DNA from: Polaribacter septentrionalilitoris
Lineage (GTDB): Bacteria > Bacteroidota > Bacteroidia > Flavobacteriales > Flavobacteriaceae
Assembly: GCF_009832745.1 (NCBI RefSeq)
Contig: NZ_VRMJ01000008.1
Coordinates: 62,001 to 126,000 of the forward strand
Direction of reading: 5' to 3'
Length of the DNA stretch: 64,000 nucleotides
In this document: piece after piece, positions 9,060-17,198 of the stretch
How positions within the stretch are numbered: position 1 is the first letter of the stretch
How the letters are laid out: every line of letters starts with the position of its first letter
Translations under genes and position numbers: made by a program
The notes under the pieces: model-generated
Databases searched by the model: none
Told to the model about the DNA's origin: nothing
The model's input: the letters and a program-made list of their open reading frames with translations, nothing else

Positions 9060-9947
9060 TTATGTAAGATGGTTTTTGAAGAAATCAATCGTTCTTTTCC
9101 AAGATAACTCTGCAGCCTCCTTTTCATATCTTGGAGTTGTGTTGTTGTGGAATCCGTGGTTAGCATTTGGATAAAAATGAGCTGTATGTTCTATATTTTT
9201 AGCTTTTAAAACTTTTTCAAAAGCAGGCCAACCTGCATTTACTCTTTTATCTAACTCACCATATTGCAATAATAAAGGAGCTTTAATTTGTGCAGCCATT
9301 TCATCATTAGGTTGTCTGCCATAATAAGGTACAGCAGCTCCTAAACCTGATACTTGTACAGCCATCATATTAGAAATCCATCCTCCAAAGCAAAAACCTA
9401 CAACACCAACTTTACCTGTACATTTTTTATGATTTTTTAGATAATTATACGCAGCTATAAAGTCTTCTAACATTTCTAAACGATCTCTTTTTCGTTGCAT
9501 AGTTCTTCCTTCATCATCATTTCCTGGATAACCTCCTAAAGGAGATAAAGCATCTGGTGCTAATGTAATAAAACCCTCTAGTGCAGCAACTCTACCTGTA
9601 TCTTTTATATACGGATTTAACCCTCTATTTTCATGCACAACCACAATGCCTGGGAGTTTTCCATCTTTATTTTTTGGGATAGATAATAAGCCATCAATTT
9701 TTTTTCCTCCTTTTGGAGAATCGTAAGTGATCATTGTAGAATCTAACCTTGGGTCATCTTCAGGAACAATAATAGAATCGATATAATTGGGTGAGATAAA
9801 GCTCAACAACGCTGGCAAAGTAATAGCTCCAACTGCATACATTGAGAGCTTTTCTAGAAATTGTTTTCTATTGATTTTATTATGTGCATAGTCATCATAT
9901 AAATCAAAAACTTCTTGACTGATATCTTCTTTTTTTAATTGAATCAT
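9060..9947 (-). CDS. Dienelactone hydrolase family protein with N-terminal membrane segment
   Basis: A 295-residue alpha/beta hydrolase. The dienelactone hydrolase triad is visible: nucleophile C186 in G-F-C-F-G-G, D233 in ELDKR, and H264 in NANHGFHN, with the supporting E106 in VVHENRG. The first 60 residues are a charged leader followed by a hydrophobic stretch (about residues 37-52), which suggests an anchored or exported form. Bacterial homologues are often annotated as carboxymethylenebutenolidase, but nothing nearby points to aromatic degradation. The substrate is unknown. Confidence 0.88.
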   Translation of the reverse strand: MIQLKKEDISQEVFDLYDDYAHNKINRKQFLEKLSMYAVGAITLPALLSFISPNYIDSIIVPEDDPRLDSTMITYDSPKGGKKIDGLLSIPKNKDGKLPGIVVVHENRGLNPYIKDTGRVAALEGFITLAPDALSPLGGYPGNDDEGRTMQRKRDRLEMLEDFIAAYNYLKNHKKCTGKVGVVGFCFGGWISNMMAVQVSGLGAAVPYYGRQPNDEMAAQIKAPLLLQYGELDKRVNAGWPAFEKVLKAKNIEHTAHFYPNANHGFHNNTTPRYEKEAAELSWKRTIDFFKNHLT

Positions 9948-10013
9948 AATTGAGGGCTGTGTTAAATTGATTTCTCTAATATAATCAATTTTAATAATAC
10001 ACTAAGTTGAGTG

Positions 10014-10553
10014 TCAGTTGCAAACCTTACAGTCTTCTTTTTCTTGAATTTCGCCAACTAAGTTTCCTTTAGAATTCATTTCAAAACCACAACAATCCAT
10101 AAAACCTTGTGCAATTAATTTTCGTGCACGTTGTATTTGTGATTTAGTTGTCGATAAACTTTGATTTAATTGATTGGCAACTTCCTGTTGTTTTAACCCT
10201 TTAATGTCTGATAAAAACAAAGGATTTCTGTATTTCTTAGGTAAATTTTTTAAAATACCTTGTAAACAATCTTTTTCTGTATGTGTGTTTTCAGAGATCT
10301 CAGTTTCACCTTTAAAATTGGCAATTTCAAAAGTTTGATTGGTTGTTTTCCAATAATCTAAAATGGAGTTTCTTGCCACAGTAAAACACCAAGGTTTTAG
10401 TTTTGTAATATCGTTTAAAGTATGGAGTTTAGTGTGAATTTTGATAAAAGTGTCCTGCAAAATATCATCAGCAATAGTAGTGTTTTTCACTTTGCTGATG
10501 ATAAATCGTCTTAGGTCTTCAGAATAAGATGTCCAAACTTGTTGTGTGGTCAT
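10014..10553 (-). CDS. sigZ: RNA polymerase sigma factor SigZ (ECF type)
   Basis: A 179-residue ECF sigma factor. Region 2 spans about residues 8-75 (ADDILQDTFIKIH and the aromatic DYWKTT end). Region 4 spans about residues 100-150, with a helix-turn-helix reading LKQQEVANQLNQSLSTTKSQ. The tail is cysteine-rich (CCGFEM...CKVC), as in the SigZ group, and might bind metal. No anti-sigma gene adjoins it. Instead a 41-residue cysteine-rich peptide gene lies about 100 bp upstream on the same strand, with a repeat element between them. Target genes are unknown. Confidence 0.88.
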   Translation of the reverse strand: MTTQQVWTSYSEDLRRFIISKVKNTTIADDILQDTFIKIHTKLHTLNDITKLKPWCFTVARNSILDYWKTTNQTFEIANFKGETEISENTHTEKDCLQGILKNLPKKYRNPLFLSDIKGLKQQEVANQLNQSLSTTKSQIQRARKLIAQGFMDCCGFEMNSKGNLVGEIQEKEDCKVCN

Positions 10554-10574
10554 AATATTTAATTAGTCATAATT

Positions 10575-10648
10575 ATGTCATTCCGAACGAAGAATGAGGA
10601 GGAATCTCAATAAAAAGATTTCTCAATTGTTGTTCATTTCGCAATGAG
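10575..10648. repeat. REP-like intergenic repeat between sigZ and the cysteine-rich peptide gene
   Basis: The left part contains GTCATTCCGAACGAAGAATG and GAGGAATCTC. The right part, AGATTTCTC...CATTTCGCAATGA, is its rough inverse. This is the pattern of dispersed palindromic repeats common in Flavobacteriaceae genomes (GTCATTCCGA...GAGGAATCTC). The element occupies nearly the whole gap. Confidence 0.65.
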
Positions 10649-10654
10649 AATTCT

Positions 10655-10780
10655 TTAACAATTACAATTGTTACACTTACAGTTTTCGCAAGTACAATTT
10701 TTACAATCTCCAGTTACACAACTTTTACAATTACAAGTACATTCGTTTTTATATTTCATCATATTTGATTTAATGTTCAT
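10655..10780 (-). CDS. Cysteine-rich 41-residue peptide, metallothionein-like
   Basis: A short frame with 11 cysteines among the last 28 of 41 residues. The run has spacing C-x-C-x-C-xx-C-xxxx-C-xx-C-x-C-xx-C-x-C-xx-C-x-C and ends at the stop. The repeated C-x-C and C-x-x-C pairs with Lys/Asn between them resemble metallothionein-type metal chelators. I do not know a named family. The ATG at 10778-10780 gives 41 residues; internal ATGs at 10762 and 10759 would give MMKYKNEC and are equally plausible starts. It lies upstream of sigZ on the same strand, whose protein is also cysteine-rich at its end. A link to metal or redox stress is inferred. Confidence 0.7.
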   Translation of the reverse strand: MNIKSNMMKYKNECTCNCKSCVTGDCKNCTCENCKCNNCNC

Positions 10781-10838
10781 GTAATAGACAGTAAAACTTT
10801 AAAAAAGATGCAAGTTTATGTAAAAACTTTTCTTTTTT

Positions 10839-10867
10839 GTCATTCCGACCTTGTTGAGAAATCTATA
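10839..10867. repeat. Second, partial REP-like repeat
   Basis: TGTCATTCCGACCTTGTTGA followed by GAAATCTAT repeats the start and end words of the element at 10575 but lacks the second arm. It lies on the other side of the cysteine-rich peptide gene. Confidence 0.5.
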
Positions 10868-10901
10868 GAATTGAGATTATATTTCGATTAAAATTACATA
10901 G

Positions 10902-11429
10902 CTATTTCGATCTCGAACCTACAAATTGATCAGATTTAACTTTAAACAGAACATTAAAAGTGGTTAAGCTTCCATAAATTCTGGTGATGTATTGTTGCAA
11001 ATCAATTTTATCTTGATCGTCTAAGGTCTTACTTGAGTTAATTTTTTGCTCCATTACACGAATTCGATCTCTAACCATTACAATCTTATGAAAAAACGTA
11101 TCAATAGGAATTTCTTTATCAGCTAAATTAGCATCAGCAGGTCTAAAAATTAACGTTCCGTTTTTCCATCTGTCTGCAATGGGTGCAATTTCTGTAACAT
11201 CGCTCCATTTTTGTAATAAATTTTTAAGCGATTTTTCAACTTCATAAAAACTAATTGTGTCAACTTCATCTTCTACAACTTCAATGACTTCAAAATCGCT
11301 GTCAATGGCTATGGTTTCTAATCCGTCTTTTATAAAAGTTACCCAATAATGTTTGCTGGTAACGTTTGTGACAACTCCTGTTCCATATGTTGCGTGTTCT
11401 ATTCTTGAACCTATTCCTAATAATTTCAT
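10902..11429 (-). CDS. Conserved protein with CarD/Tudor-like N-terminal domain
   Basis: 175 residues. The first 50 (MKLLGIGSRIEHATYGTGVV, then YWVTFIKDG) have the small beta-barrel pattern found in CarD-type and UvrD C-terminal domains, which contact RNA polymerase. The remainder is helical and charged, with no catalytic motif. It is a soluble cytoplasmic protein and a role near transcription is only a guess. It is the downstream neighbour of the decayed icmF duplicate, but has its own start. Confidence 0.7.
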   Translation of the reverse strand: MKLLGIGSRIEHATYGTGVVTNVTSKHYWVTFIKDGLETIAIDSDFEVIEVVEDEVDTISFYEVEKSLKNLLQKWSDVTEIAPIADRWKNGTLIFRPADANLADKEIPIDTFFHKIVMVRDRIRVMEQKINSSKTLDDQDKIDLQQYITRIYGSLTTFNVLFKVKSDQFVGSRSK

Positions 11430-11529
11430 TATGTATTTAATTTTAGCTAAAAATAAAAAAATCGAAGTTAACTTATTCGGTTTTTTGTGGAATTCTAAAG
11501 AGATTCCTTTTATAATTGAACTTAATAAC

Positions 11530-11552
11530 CTTCAGGTTTTTAAAACCTGAAG
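11530..11552. terminator. Hairpin, copy A (beside the decayed icmF tail)
   Basis: A perfect 11-bp inverted repeat (CTTCAGGTTTT / AAAACCTGAAG) around a single T. It corresponds to the hairpin at 11805 and was probably duplicated with the icmF 3' end. Confidence 0.55.
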
Positions 11553-11598
11553 TGTATATTATTAGATAAACACATAAAATAATTTTTACATTTTTCTA

Positions 11599-11718
11599 CT
11601 AAATTGTCTCCCCCGTTTTAAACAAAGCTTCTGTAATTTGTCTTAATGAACAAATTTTGGTGGCTTCCTATAAATTATCCAAAAGATTTTTGTTTTAAAT
11701 GGTAGCTTCCTGTATATC
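11599..11718 (-). pseudogene. Decayed duplicate of the 3' end of the acyl-CoA mutase gene
   Basis: Translated on the minus strand, this 120-base stretch gives [39 protein letters not shown]. The true gene ends [34 protein letters not shown]. The two copies are offset by 279 bases and share the identical 19-mer AAAGCTTCTGTAATTTGTC (11624-11642 and 11903-11921). Two in-frame stops and many substitutions show it is not functional. The following hairpin is also duplicated, so the original event was a tandem duplication of the gene's tail plus terminator. Confidence 0.85.
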
Positions 11719-11804
11719 TTTTAATTTCTTTTGTGCTTTTCTCTATAAGAAGGAATATAGGAGATAAAAGGGAATAATTTGAGAATAAAAAATGATTTAG
11801 CTTT

Positions 11805-11837
11805 AAACCCTTCAGGTTTTCAAAACCGGAAGGGTTT
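11805..11837. terminator. Long hairpin after the acyl-CoA mutase gene
   Basis: AAACCCTTC...GAAGGGTTT arms with an inner GGTTTT/AAAACC pairing make a stem of about 15 bp. It lies 28 bases after the icmF stop. The longer T run is on the plus strand (TTTCTTTTTT); on the minus strand the tail is only TTT, so it may act mainly as an RNA stabiliser for icmF. Confidence 0.55.
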
Positions 11838-11865
11838 CTTTTTTAGATTAGAACAATAATAGCTT

Positions 11866-14800
11866 CTACATATTTCTACGATACTGACCACCAACTTTAA
11901 ATAAAGCTTCTGTAATTTGTCCTAAAGAACACATTTTTGTGGCTTCCATTAATTTATCAAATAAGTTTTCATTTTGAATGGCAGCTTCTTGAAGAATAGC
12001 AATTTGCTCTTTTACATTTTCTTCATTTGCTTTGTTGAGACACTCTTTTGTTTTAATCTGATTTTGCTTTTCTTGTTCAGTAGCACGAATCACTTCTGCA
12101 GGTTGCACAGTTGGTGATCCTTTAGAACTTAAAAATGTATTTACACCTATTATTGGGAAATCACCATTGTGTTTTAAGGTTTCATAATACAGGCTTTCTT
12201 CCTGAATTTTTGAACGTTGATACATGGTTTCCATAGCACCCAAAACACCACCTCTTTCTGTAATTCTATCAAATTCTTCTAAAACAGCTTCTTCAACCAA
12301 ATCCGTTAATTCTTCTATAATGAACGAACCTTGAATTGGGTTTTCGTTTTTAGTTAATCCTAATTCTTTATTGATAATCAATTGAATCGCCATTGCTCTT
12401 CGCACAGATTCTTCTGTAGGCGTTGTAATCGCTTCATCGTAAGCATTGGTATGCAGAGAATTACAATTGTCATAAATGGCATACAAAGCTTGAAGTGTTG
12501 TTCTAATGTCATTAAAATCGATTTCCTGAGCGTGTAAAGAACGTCCAGAAGTCTGAATATGATATTTTAACATCTGTGCTCTTGGGTTGGCTCCGTATTT
12601 TAACTTCATCGCTTTTGCCCAAATTTTACGAGCAACTCTTCCAATTACTGCATATTCTGGATCTATCCCGTTTGAAAAGAAAAATGATAAATTCGGTCCA
12701 AATTTATTAATATCCATGCCACGTGATAAATAGTATTCAACGTAAGTAAATCCATTAGCTAAGGTTAATGCCAATTGTGTAATTGGGTTTGCGCCTGCTT
12801 CTGCAATATGATATCCAGAGATAGAAACTGAATAAAAATTACGGACTTGTTTTTCAATAAAATATTCTTGAACATCACCCATTAAACGTAAGGCAAATTC
12901 AGTAGAAAAGATACAGGTATTTTGAGCTTGATCTTCTTTTAAAATATCTGCTTGTACAGTTCCTCTAACTTGTGCTAAAGTTTCTGTTTTAATTTTTTGA
13001 TACACTTCAGAAGGTAACACTTTATCACCAGTAATTCCTAGTAATAACAAACCTAAGCCATTATTTCCTTCAGGTAATTGCCCTTGATATTTTGGTCTTT
13101 CAATGCCTTTATTATCATAGAGCTCAGTCAGTTTTTCCTCAACTACATTTTCTAATTGATGTTCTTTGATGTATTTTTCGCAATTTTGATCAATAGCAGC
13201 ATTCATAAAGAAACCCAACAACATGGGGGCAGGACCATTGATGGTCATTGAAACAGAAGTCATATGATGACTTAAATCAAAACCAGAATACAATTTTTTG
13301 GCATCGTCTAAACAACAAATAGAAACACCTGCATTTCCTATTTTACCATAAACATCAGGTCTGTGCCCTGGGTCATTTCCATATAAAGTCACAGAGTCAA
13401 ATGCGGTTGACAAACGTTTTGCATCCATTCCTAAACTTACGTAATGAAAACGTCTGTTGGTTCTTTCTGGACCACCTTCTCCAGCAAACATTCTAGTAGG
13501 GTCTTCACCTGTTCTTTTAAAAGGATACAATCCAGAGGCATAAGGAAACTCTCCAGGAACGTTTTCTTGTAAATTCCATCGTAATAAATCTCCCCATGCT
13601 TGGTATTTTGGCAAACAAACTTTAGGTATTTGTGAGTGTGAAAGTGACTCACTGTGCGTTTCTATTTTTATTTCTTTATCTCGAACTTTAAACGAATAAA
13701 TAGGGTTTTTATATTTCTGAACTTTCTCTTGCCAGTTTAAAATGATTTCCCAGTTATAAGGATTTAAGTTGAGTTTTACTTTTTCGAATTGAGCTAATAG
13801 TAGTTTGATGAACTCTTTATCGTTTTCATCCTGAACTTGTTTCAGGATCTCACCATTATCAAGTCCTGTTTTTATCAAAAGAGATTTCTCCATTTCAGTC
13901 GAAATGACATTCGTTAGCGTTAAAATTGTCTGGAAAATCCCATATAATTTTTGAGCAACGATAACTTGTTCATTAACTTTATCATCATAACTTCTGTTGT
14001 TTTCGGCAATTTCAGATAAATAACGTACTCTTTTTGGTGGAATCACATAAATCTTTTCAGACATTTCTTTGGTGATTTCCATGTCAGATTTTAAATCTGC
14101 ACCTGACTTCTCAACCAACTTATCCATAATCGCTTTATACAACGAATTCATTCCAGGGTCATTAAATTGTGAGGCAATTGTACCAAAAACAGGCATGTCA
14201 TCCATATGAACATCCCATAAATTATTGTTACGCATGTATTGCTTTTTCACATCACGAATCGCGTCTAAGGCTCCTCTTTTGTCAAACTTATTGATAGCAA
14301 CTAAATCAGCAAAATCTAGCATATCAATCTTTTCTAATTGAGTTGCAGCACCAAATTCTGGAGTCATTACATACAAAGAAGTATCAGAATGTTCAATGAT
14401 TTCTGTGTCTGATTGTCCAATTCCAGAAGTTTCTAAAATAATTAAATCAAACTCAGCAGCTTTTAAAACTTCTACGGCTTCATTTACATACTTAGATAAA
14501 GCTAAATTAGATTGGCGTGTTGCCAAAGAACGCATATAAACTCTAGAGTCATTGATAGCATTCATACGAATTCTATCACCTAAAAGTGCACCACCAGTTT
14601 TTCTTTTGGATGGATCTACAGAGATTAAACCAACAGTTTTGTTGGGGAAATCAATTAAAAAACGACGTACCAATTCATCAACTAAAGAAGATTTTCCTGC
14701 GCCACCAGTTCCAGTGATTCCCAAAACCGGAGTTTTGGAGTTTTTATTTTTTGCGTGAATTTTATCGAGTGTATCTTTAGCTATTTCAGGAAAATTTTCG

Positions 14801-15318
14801 GCAGAAGAGATTACTCTTGCTATTTTACCAGCTTCTTTTTTTGATAGCTTGTCAATATCAACGTTTAATTCATCACCTATAGCAAAATCAGATTGTTGAA
14901 CTAAATCATTAATCATTCCTTGTAAACCTAATTCTCTTCCATCATCAGGAGAATAAATACGCGTAATTCCATAATCCATTAAAGCTGCAATTTCTTCAGG
15001 GAGAATTACTCCACCACCACCACCAAATATTTTGATATGACTAGCTCCTTTTTCTTGTAACAAATCATACATATATTTAAAGTACTCATTATGCCCACCT
15101 TGATAAGAAGTCATTGCAATTGCATTAACGTCTTCTTGAATAGCGCAATTCACAACTTCTTCAACACTTCTATCATGCCCTAAATGAATTACTTCTACAC
15201 CAGTAGATTGTATAATTCTTCGCATAATATTGATGGCTGCATCGTGTCCGTCAAATAAAGAAGCAGCTGTTACAATACGTACTTTTTGTTTGGGTTTATA
15301 AGGTGGTATTTGTTTCAT
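11866..15318 (-). CDS. icmF: Fused cobalamin-dependent acyl-CoA mutase with GTPase chaperone (IcmF type)
   Basis: A 1150-residue fusion in the order of IcmF. The N-terminal B12-binding domain (about residues 12-140) has the cobalt-ligating G24-H25-D26. A MeaB-like GTPase follows, with P-loop [12 protein letters not shown] at 200-211 and NKFD at 343-346. A linker leads to the substrate-binding mutase domain (about 590-1150) with [19 protein letters not shown] and [13 protein letters not shown]. Enzymes of this build interconvert isobutyryl- or isovaleryl-type and n-acyl-CoA; the exact substrate cannot be decided here. Residues 471-498 of the linker are encoded by a REP-like repeat (see 13827-13910). 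It is monocistronic. Confidence 0.9.
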   Translation of the reverse strand: MKQIPPYKPKQKVRIVTAASLFDGHDAAINIMRRIIQSTGVEVIHLGHDRSVEEVVNCAIQEDVNAIAMTSYQGGHNEYFKYMYDLLQEKGASHIKIFGGGGGVILPEEIAALMDYGITRIYSPDDGRELGLQGMINDLVQQSDFAIGDELNVDIDKLSKKEAGKIARVISSAENFPEIAKDTLDKIHAKNKNSKTPVLGITGTGGAGKSSLVDELVRRFLIDFPNKTVGLISVDPSKRKTGGALLGDRIRMNAINDSRVYMRSLATRQSNLALSKYVNEAVEVLKAAEFDLIILETSGIGQSDTEIIEHSDTSLYVMTPEFGAATQLEKIDMLDFADLVAINKFDKRGALDAIRDVKKQYMRNNNLWDVHMDDMPVFGTIASQFNDPGMNSLYKAIMDKLVEKSGADLKSDMEITKEMSEKIYVIPPKRVRYLSEIAENNRSYDDKVNEQVIVAQKLYGIFQTILTLTNVISTEMEKSLLIKTGLDNGEILKQVQDENDKEFIKLLLAQFEKVKLNLNPYNWEIILNWQEKVQKYKNPIYSFKVRDKEIKIETHSESLSHSQIPKVCLPKYQAWGDLLRWNLQENVPGEFPYASGLYPFKRTGEDPTRMFAGEGGPERTNRRFHYVSLGMDAKRLSTAFDSVTLYGNDPGHRPDVYGKIGNAGVSICCLDDAKKLYSGFDLSHHMTSVSMTINGPAPMLLGFFMNAAIDQNCEKYIKEHQLENVVEEKLTELYDNKGIERPKYQGQLPEGNNGLGLLLLGITGDKVLPSEVYQKIKTETLAQVRGTVQADILKEDQAQNTCIFSTEFALRLMGDVQEYFIEKQVRNFYSVSISGYHIAEAGANPITQLALTLANGFTYVEYYLSRGMDINKFGPNLSFFFSNGIDPEYAVIGRVARKIWAKAMKLKYGANPRAQMLKYHIQTSGRSLHAQEIDFNDIRTTLQALYAIYDNCNSLHTNAYDEAITTPTEESVRRAMAIQLIINKELGLTKNENPIQGSFIIEELTDLVEEAVLEEFDRITERGGVLGAMETMYQRSKIQEESLYYETLKHNGDFPIIGVNTFLSSKGSPTVQPAEVIRATEQEKQNQIKTKECLNKANEENVKEQIAILQEAAIQNENLFDKLMEATKMCSLGQITEALFKVGGQYRRNM
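13827..13910. repeat. REP-like palindromic repeat inside the icmF reading frame
   Basis: Two palindromic words typical of dispersed flavobacterial repeats sit inside the coding sequence. ATCCTGAA/TTCAGGAT (13828-13848) has a 5-base loop, and CATTTC/GAAATG (13891-13906) has a 4-base loop and is preceded by GAGATTTCTC. The 84 bases equal 28 codons and keep the frame, adding VISTEMEK...ILKQVQDE (residues 471-498) to the linker between the GTPase and mutase domains. The inference is an in-frame insertion tolerated in a flexible linker. Confidence 0.7.
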
Positions 15319-15430
15319 TCGTAATAAATGTTTGATTTTGAGCTGGCAATTTACGAAAATCTTAAAAAAATAAAGGATTCTTTAGGGTAATTAAAATTTC
15401 ATTAACATAAAGCAGTTAACCAACAGCTAC

Positions 15431-15446
15431 TTGGCATAATTATTGT
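15431..15446 (+). promoter_or_regulatory. Possible sigma-54 promoter before the DUF4136 gene
   Basis: TTGGCATAATTATTGT fits the -24/-12 layout (TGGCA, spacer, TTG at the right distance), differing from TTGC in the last base. The ATG at 15502 is about 56 bases further on. No sigma-54 activator gene lies nearby. Confidence 0.4.
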
Positions 15447-15501
15447 TATAATTTTGATGTTGTAATTGCAATTTTACTTAATCTACATAAAATATTTTAT
15501 C

Positions 15502-16044
15502 ATGAAAAAAATACTTCTTTTACTTATAAGTTCTTCTATTTTAATGTCATGTAGTTCATTGAAAGTGTATACAGATTATGATGATAAAATAGATTTTAAT
15601 CAATACAAAACATTTGCTTTTTACAAACCAGAGATAGATAAAGCTAAAATTTCAGATTTGGATAAAAAAAGAATTTTAAGAGCAATTGAGTCTGAATTGT
15701 TGGCGAAAGGTTTTACAAAATCTGACCAACCAGACATGTTAGTTGGAATTTTCACGAAATCTAGAGAAAGAGTTAATGTTAGTCAAAATAATAATATGGG
15801 CTTTGGCTGGGGTTGGGGCTGGAATCCATGGATGATGGGAGGAATGAATAATGTTAATGTCAATCAATTTACAGAAGGAACTTTATTTATTGATTTTATT
15901 GACAAAGAAAAAAAAGAGTTAATTTGGCAAGGTGTTGGTAGCGGTGCATTACGATTACAGAGTAAAGCAAAGAAAGAAGCAAGAATAAAGGAGTTTGTTA
16001 AAGAAATTATTACAAGATTTCCACCAGATGATAAAAACAAATAA
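15502..16044 (+). CDS. DUF4136 family lipoprotein
   Basis: A 180-residue lipoprotein (signal ending ILMSC, lipid cysteine at residue 17) with the DUF4136 opening VYTDYDDKIDFNQYKTFAFY. A middle loop is rich in Gly, Trp, Met and Asn (FGWGWGWNPWMMGG). The upstream in-frame ATG at 15466 is rejected because MKKILLLLISSS gives a proper signal peptide. The family is common in Bacteroidota and of unknown function, probably at the outer-membrane inner face. It has its own terminator. Confidence 0.85.
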   Translation: MKKILLLLISSSILMSCSSLKVYTDYDDKIDFNQYKTFAFYKPEIDKAKISDLDKKRILRAIESELLAKGFTKSDQPDMLVGIFTKSRERVNVSQNNNMGFGWGWGWNPWMMGGMNNVNVNQFTEGTLFIDFIDKEKKELIWQGVGSGALRLQSKAKKEARIKEFVKEIITRFPPDDKNK

Positions 16045-16049
16045 AAGTT

Positions 16050-16073
16050 AGCGCTCAATAGAGCGCTTTTTTT
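16050..16073 (+). terminator. Terminator of the DUF4136 gene
   Basis: A perfect 7-bp stem AGCGCTC/GAGCGCT, loop AATA, then six T. A textbook intrinsic terminator. Confidence 0.88.
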
Positions 16074-16082
16074 ATGAATTAA

Positions 16083-16265
<183 letters not shown>

Positions 16266-16318
16266 AAAAGTGACTTCTCAAAGAATATTGTTTCAAAAAA
16301 ATAAATAAAACAATAAAA

Positions 16319-17023
16319 ATGATAAAAAGAATTATAATTTTAATAGTTGCTGTTCAATTTGTTGGATGTGCAGAATTACAAAAAGTAGTTAATAATTTAC
16401 CAAATGGAGGAGCACTTACTCAAGAACAAATAGGTAATGGATTAAGGCAAGCTTTAGATAATGGAATAAAAAACCAAGTTACTAAATTAACGGCTAAAGA
16501 TGGTTTTTATAAAAATAAATTGGTTAAGATTTTATTACCTGAAGAATTACAGGCCGTAGACAAAGGGTTAAGAAAAATTGGTTTAGGAAATTTGGCAGAT
16601 GAAGGTATTAAGGTATTAAATAGAGCTGCTGAAGATGCAGTAAAAACGGCAACACCAATTTTTGTAAATGCTGTGAAAGAGATTACTTTTAATGATGCTA
16701 AAAATATTTTGTTGGGAGATCAAAATGCGGCAACATCATATTTAAAATCAAAAACTTCAGAAAACTTGTATCAAAGTTTTACTCCTGTAATTGATAATTC
16801 TTTTTCTAAAGTAGGAGCGGATAAAGTTTGGAGTAATTTAATTACAAAGTATAATAGTATACCTTTTGTTAAAAAAGTAAATCCAGATTTAACCCAATAT
16901 GTAACTCAAGAAGCTTTAAAAGGTGTTTTTACAATGATTGAAGTTGAAGAAAAAGGAATTCGTGAAAAAGTTGGCTTAAGAAATACAGCGTTATTAAAGC
17001 AAGTTTTTGCCTTACAAGATTAG
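16319..17023 (+). CDS. DUF4197 family lipoprotein
   Basis: 234 residues with a lipoprotein signal (QFVGC, cysteine 17), followed by the all-helical DUF4197 body: GLRQALDNGIKNQVTKL, DGFYKNKLVKILLPEEL and TSYLKSKTSENLYQSFTPVI. The family occurs in many Gram-negative bacteria and has no assigned function. It lies 53 bases after the DUF5522 gene and might share its transcript. Confidence 0.88.
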   Translation: MIKRIIILIVAVQFVGCAELQKVVNNLPNGGALTQEQIGNGLRQALDNGIKNQVTKLTAKDGFYKNKLVKILLPEELQAVDKGLRKIGLGNLADEGIKVLNRAAEDAVKTATPIFVNAVKEITFNDAKNILLGDQNAATSYLKSKTSENLYQSFTPVIDNSFSKVGADKVWSNLITKYNSIPFVKKVNPDLTQYVTQEALKGVFTMIEVEEKGIREKVGLRNTALLKQVFALQD

Positions 17024-17198
17024 GTTTTTTTAAAAAAATTCCATTATTCTTAAAATTTAATGGATTAATTAGTGTCTTGTGAAAATCTTAACAAAAATCC
17101 TGACATTGTTAAATTTTTATTAAAATAATGTGGATTATATTTTTTGTTTTAGTAAAATTTTAAGATTTTTGGCATAATTAATTCAAATAAATTATACA

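Noticed and set aside
17169..17184. TTGGCATAATTA before the SusC gene, alike to the sigma-54-like site at 15431
   Set aside because: The -12 part does not match TTGC and the implied transcript start would fall at the start codon 17199, so it is probably coincidence.
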